In this document: positions 1-6,144 of the stretch, piece by piece
Layout: each line of letters begins with the position of its first letter
Position numbering within the stretch: position 1 is the stretch's first letter
Assembly: GCA_030596405.1 (NCBI GenBank)
Contig: JAUVKB010000061.1
Location: 1 to 10,877 of the forward strand
DNA from: Deltaproteobacteria bacterium
Lineage (GTDB): Bacteria > Desulfobacterota > Desulfobacteria > Desulfobacterales > JAUVKB01
DNA: 10,877 bases
Direction of reading: 5' to 3'
Made by a program: the position numbers and the translations under genes
Notes under the pieces: generated by a model
Told to the model about the DNA's origin: nothing
The model's input: the letters and a program-made list of their open reading frames with translations, nothing else
Database searches by the model: none

Positions 1-1
1 A

Positions 2-145
2 AAGGCTAGCGGCAGGCCCCAACGAGTCCTCCAAGTCCCGCAACCGCTAATGAAAGATGCGGCAAAGGCCATGAGGAATAAAGGCGTTAGTGGGACTGTA
101 AAAAACATTTCCGGAACAAAACGAATATCCGTCCGGAAAAAGTAA
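2..145 (+). CDS. 3' end of an unidentified gene (partial)
   Basis: An open frame enters from the left edge and ends with TAA at 143-145, giving 47 residues. The C-terminus is very basic (ending TKRISVRKK). I do not recognise the family. An alternative reading exists: another frame runs from the edge to a TAA at 48-50, and an ATG at 50-52 overlaps that stop, so a coupled 31-residue gene is possible instead of one continuous frame. The terminator-like hairpin that follows lies between this gene and a convergent minus-strand gene. Whether this is host DNA or the tail of another phage gene cannot be told from 145 bases. Confidence 0.35.
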   Translation, partial: KASGRPQRVLQVPQPLMKDAAKAMRNKGVSGTVKNISGTKRISVRKK

Positions 146-168
146 CCAATCACTCATAAACAACCGAA

Positions 169-197
169 AAGGCGGGTCAGTATCTCTGATCCGCCTT
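169..197 (-). terminator. Intergenic terminator hairpin between convergent genes
   Basis: An 11-bp stem (169-179 with 187-197, one G-T pair) closes a 7-base loop. Read on the minus strand, the stem is followed by TTTTCGGTTGTTT, a reasonable U-rich tail, so it best fits a rho-independent terminator for the minus-strand gene at 260-565. On the plus strand the tail is weaker, but it may also stop transcription of the gene ending at 145. Confidence 0.7.
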
Positions 198-259
198 CAT
201 TGGTTTGTCTTATTATGATTGTTTACCAACACTTGTTCGATGCTCGTATGTCTCAATAT

Positions 260-565
260 CTATGGGTTCGTCTGAGAACCCTTCAGATATGCATAAACGT
301 ACACGGTGGTGTGATCTCCGCCACCACCTCCACCGTCACAGCCGAGATTAAGGAGCGTCTGCTCCACATTGCGTGCGTCAGTATCGTTGAAACACTGACT
401 CGCAATGTGTCAATAATCATCCTTTATTGGGACCTGATGGTCGCCAAAGAGACGGTCTTCCCAATCAGAAGCGATGCCCACGTACCATGAGAAATATGTA
501 CCGCCCTGCTTGTTCATGTGGGCTACGATTTCGTCATATACCGTTTGCGCTGCCTGTGGTGTCAT
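260..565 (-). pseudogene. GIY-YIG-like nuclease gene interrupted by an in-frame TGA
   Basis: From ATG (565-563), preceded by GGAGAG on the minus strand, the frame reads 51 residues to a TGA at 412-410. It then continues in the same frame for 49 more residues to TAG at 262-260. The full reading is 101 codons plus stop. Residues 23-43 (TYFSWYVGIASDWEDRLFGDH) fit the core of a GIY-YIG endonuclease, with Tyr28, Arg38 and His43. Glu68 in DARNVEQ, beyond the TGA, would be the metal-binding Glu. A Gly-rich LGCDGGGGGGD and a YVYAYLKGSQTNP end follow. Stopping at the TGA would remove the catalytic Glu, so the gene is broken unless the codon is read through. The simplest view is a Trp (TGG) to TGA mutation. 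A strong hairpin starting directly after the TGA leaves selenocysteine insertion as a less likely option. The GIY-YIG call is from motifs only. Confidence 0.55.
365..409 (-). promoter_or_regulatory. Two-part hairpin immediately 3' of the in-frame TGA (SECIS-like geometry)
   Basis: On the minus strand the TGA (412-410) is followed without gap by CACATTGCG (409-401), which is perfectly complementary to CGCAATGTG at 373-365. Inside it GTCAGT (399-394) pairs with ACTGAC (382-377), leaving an 11-base loop that begins with G. The internal loop is 1 base on one side and 3 on the other. From the end of the UGA to the loop is 16 bases. These values match the general pattern given for bacterial SECIS elements, but no function is shown. 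Confidence 0.4.
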
Positions 566-585
566 GTTGCTTCTCTCCTTTCATG

Positions 586-695
586 TTGTTGACCGCGATT
601 TTGTTTCCAACCGGATCATGGAGGCGGTGGCAAGGGCGATTGGCCGGGATAAAAAATATGTCTTCCCAGATTATTTTCTAAAAAAGACCGGCTAA
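586..695 (+). pseudogene. C-terminal stub of a Ner/XRE-like helix-turn-helix regulator
   Basis: The frame ending at TAA 693-695 encodes FVSNRIMEAVARAIGRDKKY and then VFPDYFLKKTG. This is the typical end of a small phage helix-turn-helix repressor of the Ner/Nlp type, where the last helix precedes a '(I/V)FP..(F/Y)' motif. Upstream of about 586 the frame no longer resembles a helix-turn-helix and instead runs antisense through the start of the minus-strand gene. The recognition-helix part is missing, and no frame supplies it. An in-frame ATG at 619 would give only 25 residues. The position directly before the transposition genes is where Mu-like phages keep ner, so this is probably a remnant of that gene, truncated by a rearrangement near 586. 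Confidence 0.5.
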
Positions 696-737
696 TCTGT
701 TTTTTTATTTACTTAAACCATTTTGCCAGGCGGGTCA

Positions 738-1238
738 ATGTCTAAGTGTAGAGCAAAAATATACGATAAGCAGATAACTATTTATGAGTATCTGCAAAAC
801 CTTTCAGAACAATCTCACCTTAATACATCCGGCAACGCAGGACAATTCAACGTCATCACCCAGCTTCGCGCATCTCTGAGGGCCGCCAGAAAAGGATGTC
901 CTTTATCAACACCTCAGATCGCGGGCGAGATGAGTCATTTACTTGGCGAATCCATAACAAAAGAGATGGTTTATTCATGGACCAGGGAATCCGACGAAAT
1001 TAACGGACGCCCAGGACGCCACACCCCGGCTGAATATCTACCGGCCTTTTGCAAGGTTACAGGATGCAATGAGCCGCTGATCATAATGGGCCGGATAGCG
1101 GGGCTTTTTGTTTTACCGGGGCCGGAGGCGCTGAGGGCGGAGATACAACGGCTGGATGAACAGATTAAAAATGCCCAGGCAAACAAGAAAAAGCGAATGA
1201 TGTTTCTACGCGAGATCGAGAGGGGCAGGAATATATGA
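738..1238 (+). CDS. Putative DNA-binding early regulator upstream of the transposase
   Basis: The product has 166 residues when started at ATG 738; a TTG at 723 in the same frame would add five. The ATG is preceded by AGGCGGG with short spacing. The middle part (about residues 38-110, QLRASLRAARKGCPLSTPQI onward to the VTGCNEPL segment) is alpha-helical and looks like an XRE-type helix-turn-helix. The last 35 residues are charged and likely coiled coil (EALRAEIQRLDEQIKNAQANKKKR). The stop overlaps the transposase start in an ATGA, so the two are translationally coupled. Genes of this size and position occur in other Mu-like phages. A role as Ner-like repressor or transposition accessory protein is inferred from position, not demonstrated. 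Confidence 0.75.
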   Translation: MSKCRAKIYDKQITIYEYLQNLSEQSHLNTSGNAGQFNVITQLRASLRAARKGCPLSTPQIAGEMSHLLGESITKEMVYSWTRESDEINGRPGRHTPAEYLPAFCKVTGCNEPLIIMGRIAGLFVLPGPEALRAEIQRLDEQIKNAQANKKKRMMFLREIERGRNI

Positions 1239-3460
1239 GTGGGCAGATGTCGTTGACGGTGAAGGATATTGCAGAATCGATAAGTATATCAAAACAGGCG
1301 GTGTCTAAAAAAGCAAAAAAAGAAGGCTGGCGCTTTATTGAAAAAAAGGCCCGGGGCGGCAAGATAAAGAAATACCCGGTTTCATCCCTGCCTTCTGACA
1401 TTCAAAAGCTTTTGGTGAAAAATATGGAAACTATATCGACAGATATTATCCCGTACCTGGCGCCGGAAGCGGCGCTTGAAGCATCGTTGACGATTGCGGG
1501 TTGCGGATTGCAGAATGCGGGGTTTGGGAACCAGCATACAAATGCTGCATGGAGCGATCAGACTGCTATTTCGATGGATGTTATCCGTGATCCCAGGGTT
1601 CGGCGGATTGCCGGTGTTGTTCAGGAGGCCCTGGAGGTACCGGGGGGCTGGAAAAAGCGCAAGTGGGTCGAGGCTGTGGCCATTAAAAATGATACGACCT
1701 GGCAAACCATATATAAATGGATAAAGAAATACGAAAAAAAGGGGCTGGCCGGATTAAAACACTCCAAGAAAAACGGCGGAGAGCCCAGGGCATGGACACA
1801 TGCCGCAATCGACTGGTGGGTAGGCTGCTGTCTTAAAAAAGAACACCGTAAAATCGCCAAAGATGCGCTTTACGACATCCTTATTATAGAGGCCCATAAA
1901 AACGGCTGGAAAATCGGCTGTTATGAAAGCGCAATGTGGTGGCTGAATAAAAGAGTCACCCCGCAACTATTAGCGCTACAGCGCGGCGGACTGCGCGCTT
2001 TAGATAACACCCTGCCCCCGGTACTGAGAAGCTATGCGGACCTCGATCCCTTTGAGATCCTTGTCGGCGATCAGCACAGATTCGATTTTTGGGTGACAGA
2101 CGATGACACGGGCGAAGTGTTCCGCCCGGAAGGATTTTTTTGGCAGGATCTGCGCACGCGCAATTTTTACGGCGGCGCCGTAGGACGCAAATACGATGCA
2201 TATATGGTCGGTCTGGCCCTTCGGATAGGGGTTAAAATATTCGGGGCGTTCACATCGATTTACACCGACAACGGCAGGCCCGAACTATCCCGCTACATCA
2301 TGGGTATCATGGCGGACATCAAAACACTTGGCATGTCGGCTGAATATACTACTGACGCGTCGATGAACATGGACGAAACGGATGCTGAAACCGTCAATCC
2401 CTGCACGATTTTACCAGGCACACACAAAAAAGCCATTGTCAAAAACGCCAAGGCAAAAATGATCGAGGGCACATTCAACGTTTTCGAGGGTATTTTGCGC
2501 GATCATTTTCATGTGCCCGGATATTGTAAGCGGCTAACCGACTCGGGCGAGGAGCAGGATGTCGATCAGGCAGAGATTGTAAGCCTGGCAAAAGCCGGCA
2601 AGCTGCTGACCTTTTCCGAGTTCGTAGTCAAGATGTATCTTGCGATGGATTATTACGATAAAACGAAAAAACACCGAGGCGTGTTGAAAGAATGGGCATG
2701 GAAACCGCGCCCGAAAACAGTCACGCCGATGGAGTGCCTGAAACGTTGCTATATGGATGGATGGCGTCCCAGGAGATTGTCCGAAGAGGCTATTGACCTG
2801 GTGTTTTTAGCCTGTGTCTTCAGGGGTCGAATGGTGGATCGCGGCAGGATACATCTCAACAACCGCATATATGAGCATGATGACCTGGTCCCACTGAGCG
2901 GGACACGGGTGGATTTACGATATGATCCGATGGACCCGGAATGGCTTCTTATATTTAAGGACAATCAATATATCTGCCGGGCTGTGCCGGTGGAATATTC
3001 ATCCATGAAGGATCAAGATTTAGCCGGTCGCAAGATCGAAGAAAAACGGCGCCTGCGCAAAGCCTTCCTTACACAATACCGCGAGTTGACCAGCAGGGTT
3101 CCGGATTTCCGTGAATATTCCACGGTGCCGGCTATCGAAAAAACCGCTGCCCTGATCACAGCAAAACAAAAAGCCGATGTCGCGCAAATCAAAGAGCGTG
3201 TCCGGCCGCGAACCGAAGAGGAGTTAGCCGCGGATATCGCAAAGATAGAGAATTATCAATACAAGGGAAAACCGTTTTTCGACACCGATGTTGACCGCTA
3301 TCAATGGTGCCTTGACCAGGGTAGCCAGGGATACGGGCTGGAGGACAGCGACAGGGAATTTGTCCTGGGCTTTGAATCCGGGATGAATGATGACACCCGG
3401 GCATACTGGGATATTTACAAGAATAGCGTAAGAACTGAGAGGGTTAATAATGAAAAGTAA
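1235..3460 (+). CDS. Mu-type DDE transposase (MuA homologue)
   Basis: This 741-residue protein would cut the phage ends and join them to target DNA. Residues 5-60 (LTVKDIAESISISKQAVSKK, then GWRF and KYPVSSLP) form the N-terminal Mu-type DNA-binding domain. Residues 140-185 carry a second helix-turn-helix (TWQTIYKWIKKYEKKGLAGL). The RNase-H-like core holds the DDE triad: Asp279 in VGDQHRFDFW, Asp345 in YTDNGRPE and Glu411 in AKMIEGTFN, with MuA-like spacing. Residues about 512-590 are the Mu transposase C-terminal beta-barrel. The rest is a charged helical tail, the part that in MuA contacts MuB. Start ATG 1235 overlaps the upstream stop, and the end overlaps the ATPase gene by 11 bases. An unusual Gly/Cys/Asn stretch at residues 86-97 is encoded by a microrepeat patch between the two DNA-binding domains. 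Confidence 0.95.
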   Translation: MSGQMSLTVKDIAESISISKQAVSKKAKKEGWRFIEKKARGGKIKKYPVSSLPSDIQKLLVKNMETISTDIIPYLAPEAALEASLTIAGCGLQNAGFGNQHTNAAWSDQTAISMDVIRDPRVRRIAGVVQEALEVPGGWKKRKWVEAVAIKNDTTWQTIYKWIKKYEKKGLAGLKHSKKNGGEPRAWTHAAIDWWVGCCLKKEHRKIAKDALYDILIIEAHKNGWKIGCYESAMWWLNKRVTPQLLALQRGGLRALDNTLPPVLRSYADLDPFEILVGDQHRFDFWVTDDDTGEVFRPEGFFWQDLRTRNFYGGAVGRKYDAYMVGLALRIGVKIFGAFTSIYTDNGRPELSRYIMGIMADIKTLGMSAEYTTDASMNMDETDAETVNPCTILPGTHKKAIVKNAKAKMIEGTFNVFEGILRDHFHVPGYCKRLTDSGEEQDVDQAEIVSLAKAGKLLTFSEFVVKMYLAMDYYDKTKKHRGVLKEWAWKPRPKTVTPMECLKRCYMDGWRPRRLSEEAIDLVFLACVFRGRMVDRGRIHLNNRIYEHDDLVPLSGTRVDLRYDPMDPEWLLIFKDNQYICRAVPVEYSSMKDQDLAGRKIEEKRRLRKAFLTQYRELTSRVPDFREYSTVPAIEKTAALITAKQKADVAQIKERVRPRTEEELAADIAKIENYQYKGKPFFDTDVDRYQWCLDQGSQGYGLEDSDREFVLGFESGMNDDTRAYWDIYKNSVRTERVNNEK
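1492..1521 (+). repeat. ATTGCGG-type microrepeat inside the transposase gene
   Basis: About four degenerate copies of a 7-8 base unit (ATTGCGGG, TTGCGG, ATTGCAGA, ATGCGG) are read in frame and add Ala/Gly/Cys/Asn residues to the transposase linker. The same unit forms a longer patch at 5838-5868. Confidence 0.6.
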
Positions 3461-4136
3461 TATTTTTATCCAGACAGTTAATTACCAGCGCCTGACGGCA
3501 ATGTGCGATGATCTCCTGTCCGTGGCGCTGGGTGTGGAAATGGCCGCTGTTGTAGCGCCTGCAGGCCGGGGAAAAACCATAGCCGCTGAAAGGCTTTTTT
3601 CGCAAAATCCGCAGACCGTTTACATCCTGTACCAGGAGGACTGGTCATATACAGCGCTTTTGCGTGAGATTGTATTCCGGCTTTGCGGAACACGTCCGCG
3701 ATCCCGGGAGAGATGCGTTGAAATGATACAAAATGACCTGGCCACAAAACGGAGGGTCATAATGATCGACGAGGCTGATCGGATGAATCTGAAATGCCTG
3801 AACGTGATCCGCAACCTGCACGATATCTGCAAAAATCCCATTATGCTTATAGGTGAAGAGGATCTGAAAGCAAAATTGATGAGGGAAAGAAGGCTTACAA
3901 GCCGCGTGAGAAGCGTACTTGACTTTGAGCCCGCGACCCAGGCGGACATAACGGTTTTTTACATGCAGGCAATCGGCCAGCGAATCACCCCGGAGCAAAC
4001 GAGCAAATTGTTGCGGCATTCACACGGAGATTTTCGGAACATATTAACGGATGCACTGTCTGCGGAGAGGAAAATGAAGGCCAGCGGCCTGACCGCGATA
4101 ACCGACAAGCTTGTTGATGAAGTGATTAAGGGCTGA
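3450..4136 (+). CDS. MuB-like AAA+ ATPase, transposition target selection
   Basis: This 228-residue protein has Walker A APAGRGKT at residues 36-43, Walker B RVIMIDEAD at 102-110 with Asp107 and Glu108, a sensor-1-like stretch IMLIGEEDL near 131-139, and an Arg-rich RRLTSRVRS that could hold the arginine finger. MuB binds target DNA as an ATP-dependent filament and delivers it to MuA; this gene lies directly after the transposase with an 11-base overlap. It is shorter than MuB (about 312 residues) because the N-terminal DNA-binding helix-turn-helix extension is missing and the ATPase domain starts almost at once. Short forms of this kind occur in Mu-like and IS21/Tn7-type systems, but neighbouring MuA makes MuB the best match. 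Confidence 0.92.
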   Translation: MKSNIFIQTVNYQRLTAMCDDLLSVALGVEMAAVVAPAGRGKTIAAERLFSQNPQTVYILYQEDWSYTALLREIVFRLCGTRPRSRERCVEMIQNDLATKRRVIMIDEADRMNLKCLNVIRNLHDICKNPIMLIGEEDLKAKLMRERRLTSRVRSVLDFEPATQADITVFYMQAIGQRITPEQTSKLLRHSHGDFRNILTDALSAERKMKASGLTAITDKLVDEVIKG

Positions 4137-4138
4137 AA

Positions 4139-4486
4139 ATGAGTTTAAATATACTGCTGACAGATATTGATGATCTCGCTCATGTGAAATGGCTTTTGAG
4201 CCAGGGCGCAAGAAAAACCATAGAGAGGAATATCCGCCGCCCAAAACAGAGGCTGGTAAAACTGCATGCAATTCTCAGGGCAATGCATGTACGGGGAGTG
4301 TTTTCTATTAATGACATAATGCAGCTTACCGATGTTTCCAATACCTATATATATATGACGGTCAGGCGACTTATTGCAGAGGGATATCTTGAGGAAGCGG
4401 GGAAAAAGGTGAGGCAGAAGATATTTCGGGTCAGGCACAGAGATAAATTTTACAAGGAAATTGTTCATACCGATTTCTGGAATTAA
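4139..4486 (+). CDS. Small winged-helix DNA-binding protein
   Basis: This 115-residue, basic protein starts two bases after the ATPase stop, so it belongs to the same early operon. Residues 40-90 (KLHAILRAMHVRGVFSINDI, then the recognition-like SNTYIYMTVRRLIAEGYLEEAG) form a winged-helix fold of the MarR/LexA-like kind, with a recognition helix around residues 67-80 and a basic wing (GKKVRQKIFRVRHRDK). It likely binds DNA as an early-gene regulator, but target and direction of regulation are unknown. The exact family is not recognised. Confidence 0.75.
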   Translation: MSLNILLTDIDDLAHVKWLLSQGARKTIERNIRRPKQRLVKLHAILRAMHVRGVFSINDIMQLTDVSNTYIYMTVRRLIAEGYLEEAGKKVRQKIFRVRHRDKFYKEIVHTDFWN

Positions 4487-4497
4487 AGGGCTCAAGA

Positions 4498-4968
4498 ATG
4501 AAAGCATTAAAAGGTGGCGGGAAAAAGTCGCCGAATAGATTTAAACAGCAGCGAAACGGTCTGTTAGGGATTGTGCATATCGCAAAGGATCAATTAGGGC
4601 TGAGCCGTGTGGAGTATGAAGATATTCTTTCGAGATACAGGGTTACGTCTGCTGCTGCCATGTCGGTCCCTGAGCTGGAAAACCTGGTGAAATATTTTGA
4701 GACGCTGGGTTTTAAGAAAAAACCCGGTTCCGTGGGTCCAAAACGATGGAAACTTCAAAACACCAACCAGGTTCAGGCTTTGCAGGACCGCATCCGCTCG
4801 ACCGTCCAGGATATGGAAAACGGCGAGGCGCGTATGACCGGCCTGGTCAAAGCAAAGTGCGGGGTGGATGATCTGCGGTTTTGCCGGGATGTGGGGAAAT
4901 TGAAGCAGGTGCTCAGGGTGATGACGTTGATCAAGGATCAGAATCACGCAAAGGCGCAAAGGCGCTAA
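4498..4968 (+). CDS. gemA: GemA-like regulatory protein (Mu gp16 / DUF1018 family)
   Basis: The 156-residue product has the family pattern: a Lys/Arg-rich start, then IHIAKDQLGLSRVEYEDILS-type helices (LLGIVHIAKDQLGLSRVEYE at residues 22-41), SAAAMSVPELENLVKYFETLGFK, and a C-terminal half with GLVKAKCGVDDLRFCRDVGK. In Mu, the gene 16/GemA region modulates host and early phage gene expression; the biochemical role of the family is poorly defined. Start ATG 4498 is preceded by AAAGGG. The last residues (HAKAQRR) come from a microrepeat patch overlapping the stop, so the native C-terminus may have been altered by repeat insertion. Confidence 0.85.
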   Translation: MKALKGGGKKSPNRFKQQRNGLLGIVHIAKDQLGLSRVEYEDILSRYRVTSAAAMSVPELENLVKYFETLGFKKKPGSVGPKRWKLQNTNQVQALQDRIRSTVQDMENGEARMTGLVKAKCGVDDLRFCRDVGKLKQVLRVMTLIKDQNHAKAQRR

Positions 4969-5017
4969 AGGATAAAAAAGGGATGAACATCGAACGTCCA
5001 ACATCGAATATTGAATG
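4943..5017 (+). repeat. Two adjoining microrepeat patches after gemA
   Basis: 4943-4970 is a CGCAAAGG-type repeat (CACGCAAAGGCGCAAAGG, then CGCTAAAGG) that encodes the GemA C-terminus and its stop. 4983-5017 is a different family, with copies of AACATCGAA, GTCCAACATCGAA and TATTGAA. Both are degenerate, short-period and fill the gap before the next ribosome binding site. Confidence 0.55.
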
Positions 5018-5039
5018 AAAAAGATAGGAGGTAAATAAT

Positions 5040-5279
5040 ATGCCGATGCAAACAAGAATTGTAACGCGAACAGGCACAATCAAATATAACGGCAACGAGT
5101 TTATACCTGACACTGATATTTTATTGGCAATAGTCGGGGCAGGCAAGCCTGTTTTAGTTATGGAAGATGCGTTCCCTGAAGCCATTATTGTCCATAGCCA
5201 ATCCAAAGAATTTTTGTGCAACGCGTATACTCCCGGTTTTTTTGATCATGATCATGATCATGAAGAAAGAGAAAGTTAG
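5040..5279 (+). CDS. Stand-alone protein resembling the Mu transposase C-terminal beta-barrel
   Basis: This 79-residue gene has a strong ribosome binding site (AGGAGG at 5026-5031, eight bases before ATG 5040). Residues 8-60 (RTGTIKYNGNEFIPDTDILL, then a Gly, KPVLVMEDAFPEAIIV and KEFLCNA) follow the strand pattern of the MuA barrel encoded in this same window (RGRIHLNNRIYEHDDLVPLS, TRVDLRYDP, EWLLIF, QYICRA). It therefore looks like a free copy of the domain-II barrel that in MuA helps hold DNA and the active complex. It could modulate transposition or bind DNA on its own; this is inference. The end is FDHDHDHEERES, produced by three tandem GATCAT units at 5244-5261. That His/Asp tail might bind metal. 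Confidence 0.7.
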   Translation: MPMQTRIVTRTGTIKYNGNEFIPDTDILLAIVGAGKPVLVMEDAFPEAIIVHSQSKEFLCNAYTPGFFDHDHDHEERES

Positions 5280-5313
5280 AAAACCGTGAACCGTGAACAG
5301 GAGCGAAGCGACC

Positions 5314-5496
5314 ATGATGGAGATATTTTTGAATTTCATGCAGGCGATCAGCGACAGCCGCGGCTGGCTGATGCTGATACTGTTAATTTGTACAGTAGTT
5401 ATCCTGGCGCGTGTGATCATCGGCATCGCTCAGGATGAAATAGAAGAAGCCAGAGATCAGGGGCCAGAAGTCAGAGATCTGACATCTGACGTCTGA
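5314..5496 (+). CDS. Small single-helix membrane protein
   Basis: The 60-residue product starts at ATG 5314 (AGGAG at 5299-5303 lies 10 bases upstream); a second ATG follows at once, and a GTG at 5293 would extend it into a microrepeat. Residues about 17-40 (GWLMLILLICTVVILARVII) form one hydrophobic helix, flanked by SDSR before and charged DEIEEARD after. The C-terminal RDQGPEVRDLTSDV is encoded by a microrepeat patch and probably not functional sequence. Small membrane proteins of unknown role are common in phage early regions. I do not recognise a family. Confidence 0.6.
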   Translation: MMEIFLNFMQAISDSRGWLMLILLICTVVILARVIIGIAQDEIEEARDQGPEVRDLTSDV

Positions 5497-5502
5497 CATC
5501 TG
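5455..5502 (+). repeat. CAGGGGCC / TCTGACATCTGAC microrepeat patch
   Basis: The stretch starts with GATCAGGGGCCAGAAG and continues into overlapping copies of TCTGACATC, followed by six T residues at 5503-5508. It contains small inverted repeats (GTCAG/CTGAC), so it may also act as a weak terminator. It provides the last codons and stop of the membrane protein gene. Confidence 0.5.
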
Positions 5503-5546
5503 TTTTTTCCCGCCCGCGCCCGTGGCGGTAATGACGGCGACCTCCA

Positions 5547-5577
5547 GTGTCCACCGGGGGCAGGCCTCGGTGGACAC
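5547..5577. repeat. Perfect 10-bp inverted repeat (GTGTCCACCG / CGGTGGACAC)
   Basis: Two 10-base arms at 5547-5556 and 5568-5577 enclose an 11-base GC-rich loop. It lies in the 166-base gap between the membrane protein gene (stop 5496) and the next start (5663). No T-run follows, so a terminator is unlikely. It resembles a REP/BIME-type palindrome dropped into an intergenic gap. Confidence 0.5.
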
Positions 5578-5589
5578 GAAAGGGATTTT

Positions 5590-5651
5590 ACCACAGAGAG
5601 CACAGAGGAAAACAATAATCACGAAAGCACGAAAGAGCGAAAACACGAAAA
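5590..5651 (+). repeat. CACAGAG and CACGAAAG microrepeats before a small gene
   Basis: 5590-5610 holds ACCACAGAGAGCACAGAGG. 5615-5651 holds ATAATCACGAAAGCACGAA and a continuation that is nearly the same as 9086-9122 (34 of 37 bases by my alignment). The patch ends 11 bases before the start of the 58-residue gene and contributes AAAAGGAA, its likely ribosome binding site. Confidence 0.65.
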
Positions 5652-5662
5652 GGAAAAATAAA

Positions 5663-5839
5663 ATGAATAACGTTGAAAAGATAAAGGAGTTAGTGCGGGA
5701 TATTGAACGGGAATGCGATTCCATGACGGGTGGAATGAGCCTGGAACAGGCGCGGAAAATACTTGTGATCGTTGAGTGTATTGCGGCCACCATTCGGGCG
5801 TACCTTTTTAGATTTCTGGCAGGCGGTGGGCAGGGATGA
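5663..5839 (+). CDS. Small helical early protein, unknown function
   Basis: The product from ATG 5663 has 58 residues (MNNVEKIKELVRDIERECDS, then GGMSLEQARKILVIVECIAATIRAYLFRFLAGGGQG). The frame is open further upstream to 5522, but that part consists of repeat DNA and an inverted repeat, so the internal ATG with AAGGAAAAATAAA before it is preferred. The N-terminal half is an amphipathic charged helix. The C-terminal half is hydrophobic enough for membrane association. No family recognised. Confidence 0.55.
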   Translation: MNNVEKIKELVRDIERECDSMTGGMSLEQARKILVIVECIAATIRAYLFRFLAGGGQG

Positions 5840-5868
5840 TTGCGGAGTGCGGAATGCGGAGTGCGGAA
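5838..5868 (+). repeat. GGAGTGCGGAATGCGG microrepeat
   Basis: About four copies of a 7-8 base unit (ATTGCGG, AGTGCGG, AATGCGG, AGTGCGG) begin at the stop codon of the preceding gene and fill the gap before the next ribosome binding site. The same unit is found in frame in the transposase gene at 1492-1521. Confidence 0.6.
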
Positions 5869-5893
5869 AGTCCAAAACAACCGGGAGGGTGAC

Positions 5894-6133
5894 ATGAAGC
5901 ATAAAAACGCAAGCGATCTGGAGTGGATTCCGTGGTATCGGTATGCGTTGTTACTTCGGATTGACGGCGGGCAAATTATCAGCCTGGGCAGGTTCCGGTT
6001 AGGGATTAGCGCAAATAAAGAGGCGCTACGACTCAAAGGGCTGATAGGCTATGAGGTAAGGGTCGTCGATACAAAAAAAAGTAAGTTCAGGGACTTTTGC
6101 GAAGCGTTTGCGGCCGCAGGATATGAAGAATAA
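5894..6133 (+). CDS. Hypothetical early protein (79 residues)
   Basis: Start ATG 5894 is chosen because GGGAGGGTGAC lies directly before it; the open frame extends to 5840, but that extension is microrepeat. The product (MKHKNASDLEWIPWYRYALL, LRIDGGQIISLGRFRLGIS, then ALRLKGLIGYEVRVVDTKKSKFRDFCEAFAAAGYEE) looks like a small alpha/beta protein with a basic centre. It lies 11 bases before the next gene in the same direction. No family is recognised and no function is claimed. Confidence 0.65.
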   Translation: MKHKNASDLEWIPWYRYALLLRIDGGQIISLGRFRLGISANKEALRLKGLIGYEVRVVDTKKSKFRDFCEAFAAAGYEE

Positions 6134-6144
6134 GAGGTAAGATT

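Noticed and set aside
410..412. A non-standard code reading TGA as Trp
   Set aside because: TGA ends several genes here with correct coupling to the next start (for example 1236-1238, 4134-4136, 8571-8573), and TGG encodes Trp normally in the others.
200..681. Plus-strand frames at 200-490 and 427-681
   Set aside because: They are antisense to the GIY-YIG-like gene, whose translated motifs are much more protein-like.
145..738. Prophage left end (attL) with transposase-binding repeats
   Set aside because: I looked for a TG terminus and spaced repeats but found nothing I could support by eye. The exact end is left open.
4943..5660. Possible CRISPR array from the short repeats
   Set aside because: The repeats are 6-10 base degenerate units without equal-length unique spacers, and no cas gene is near.
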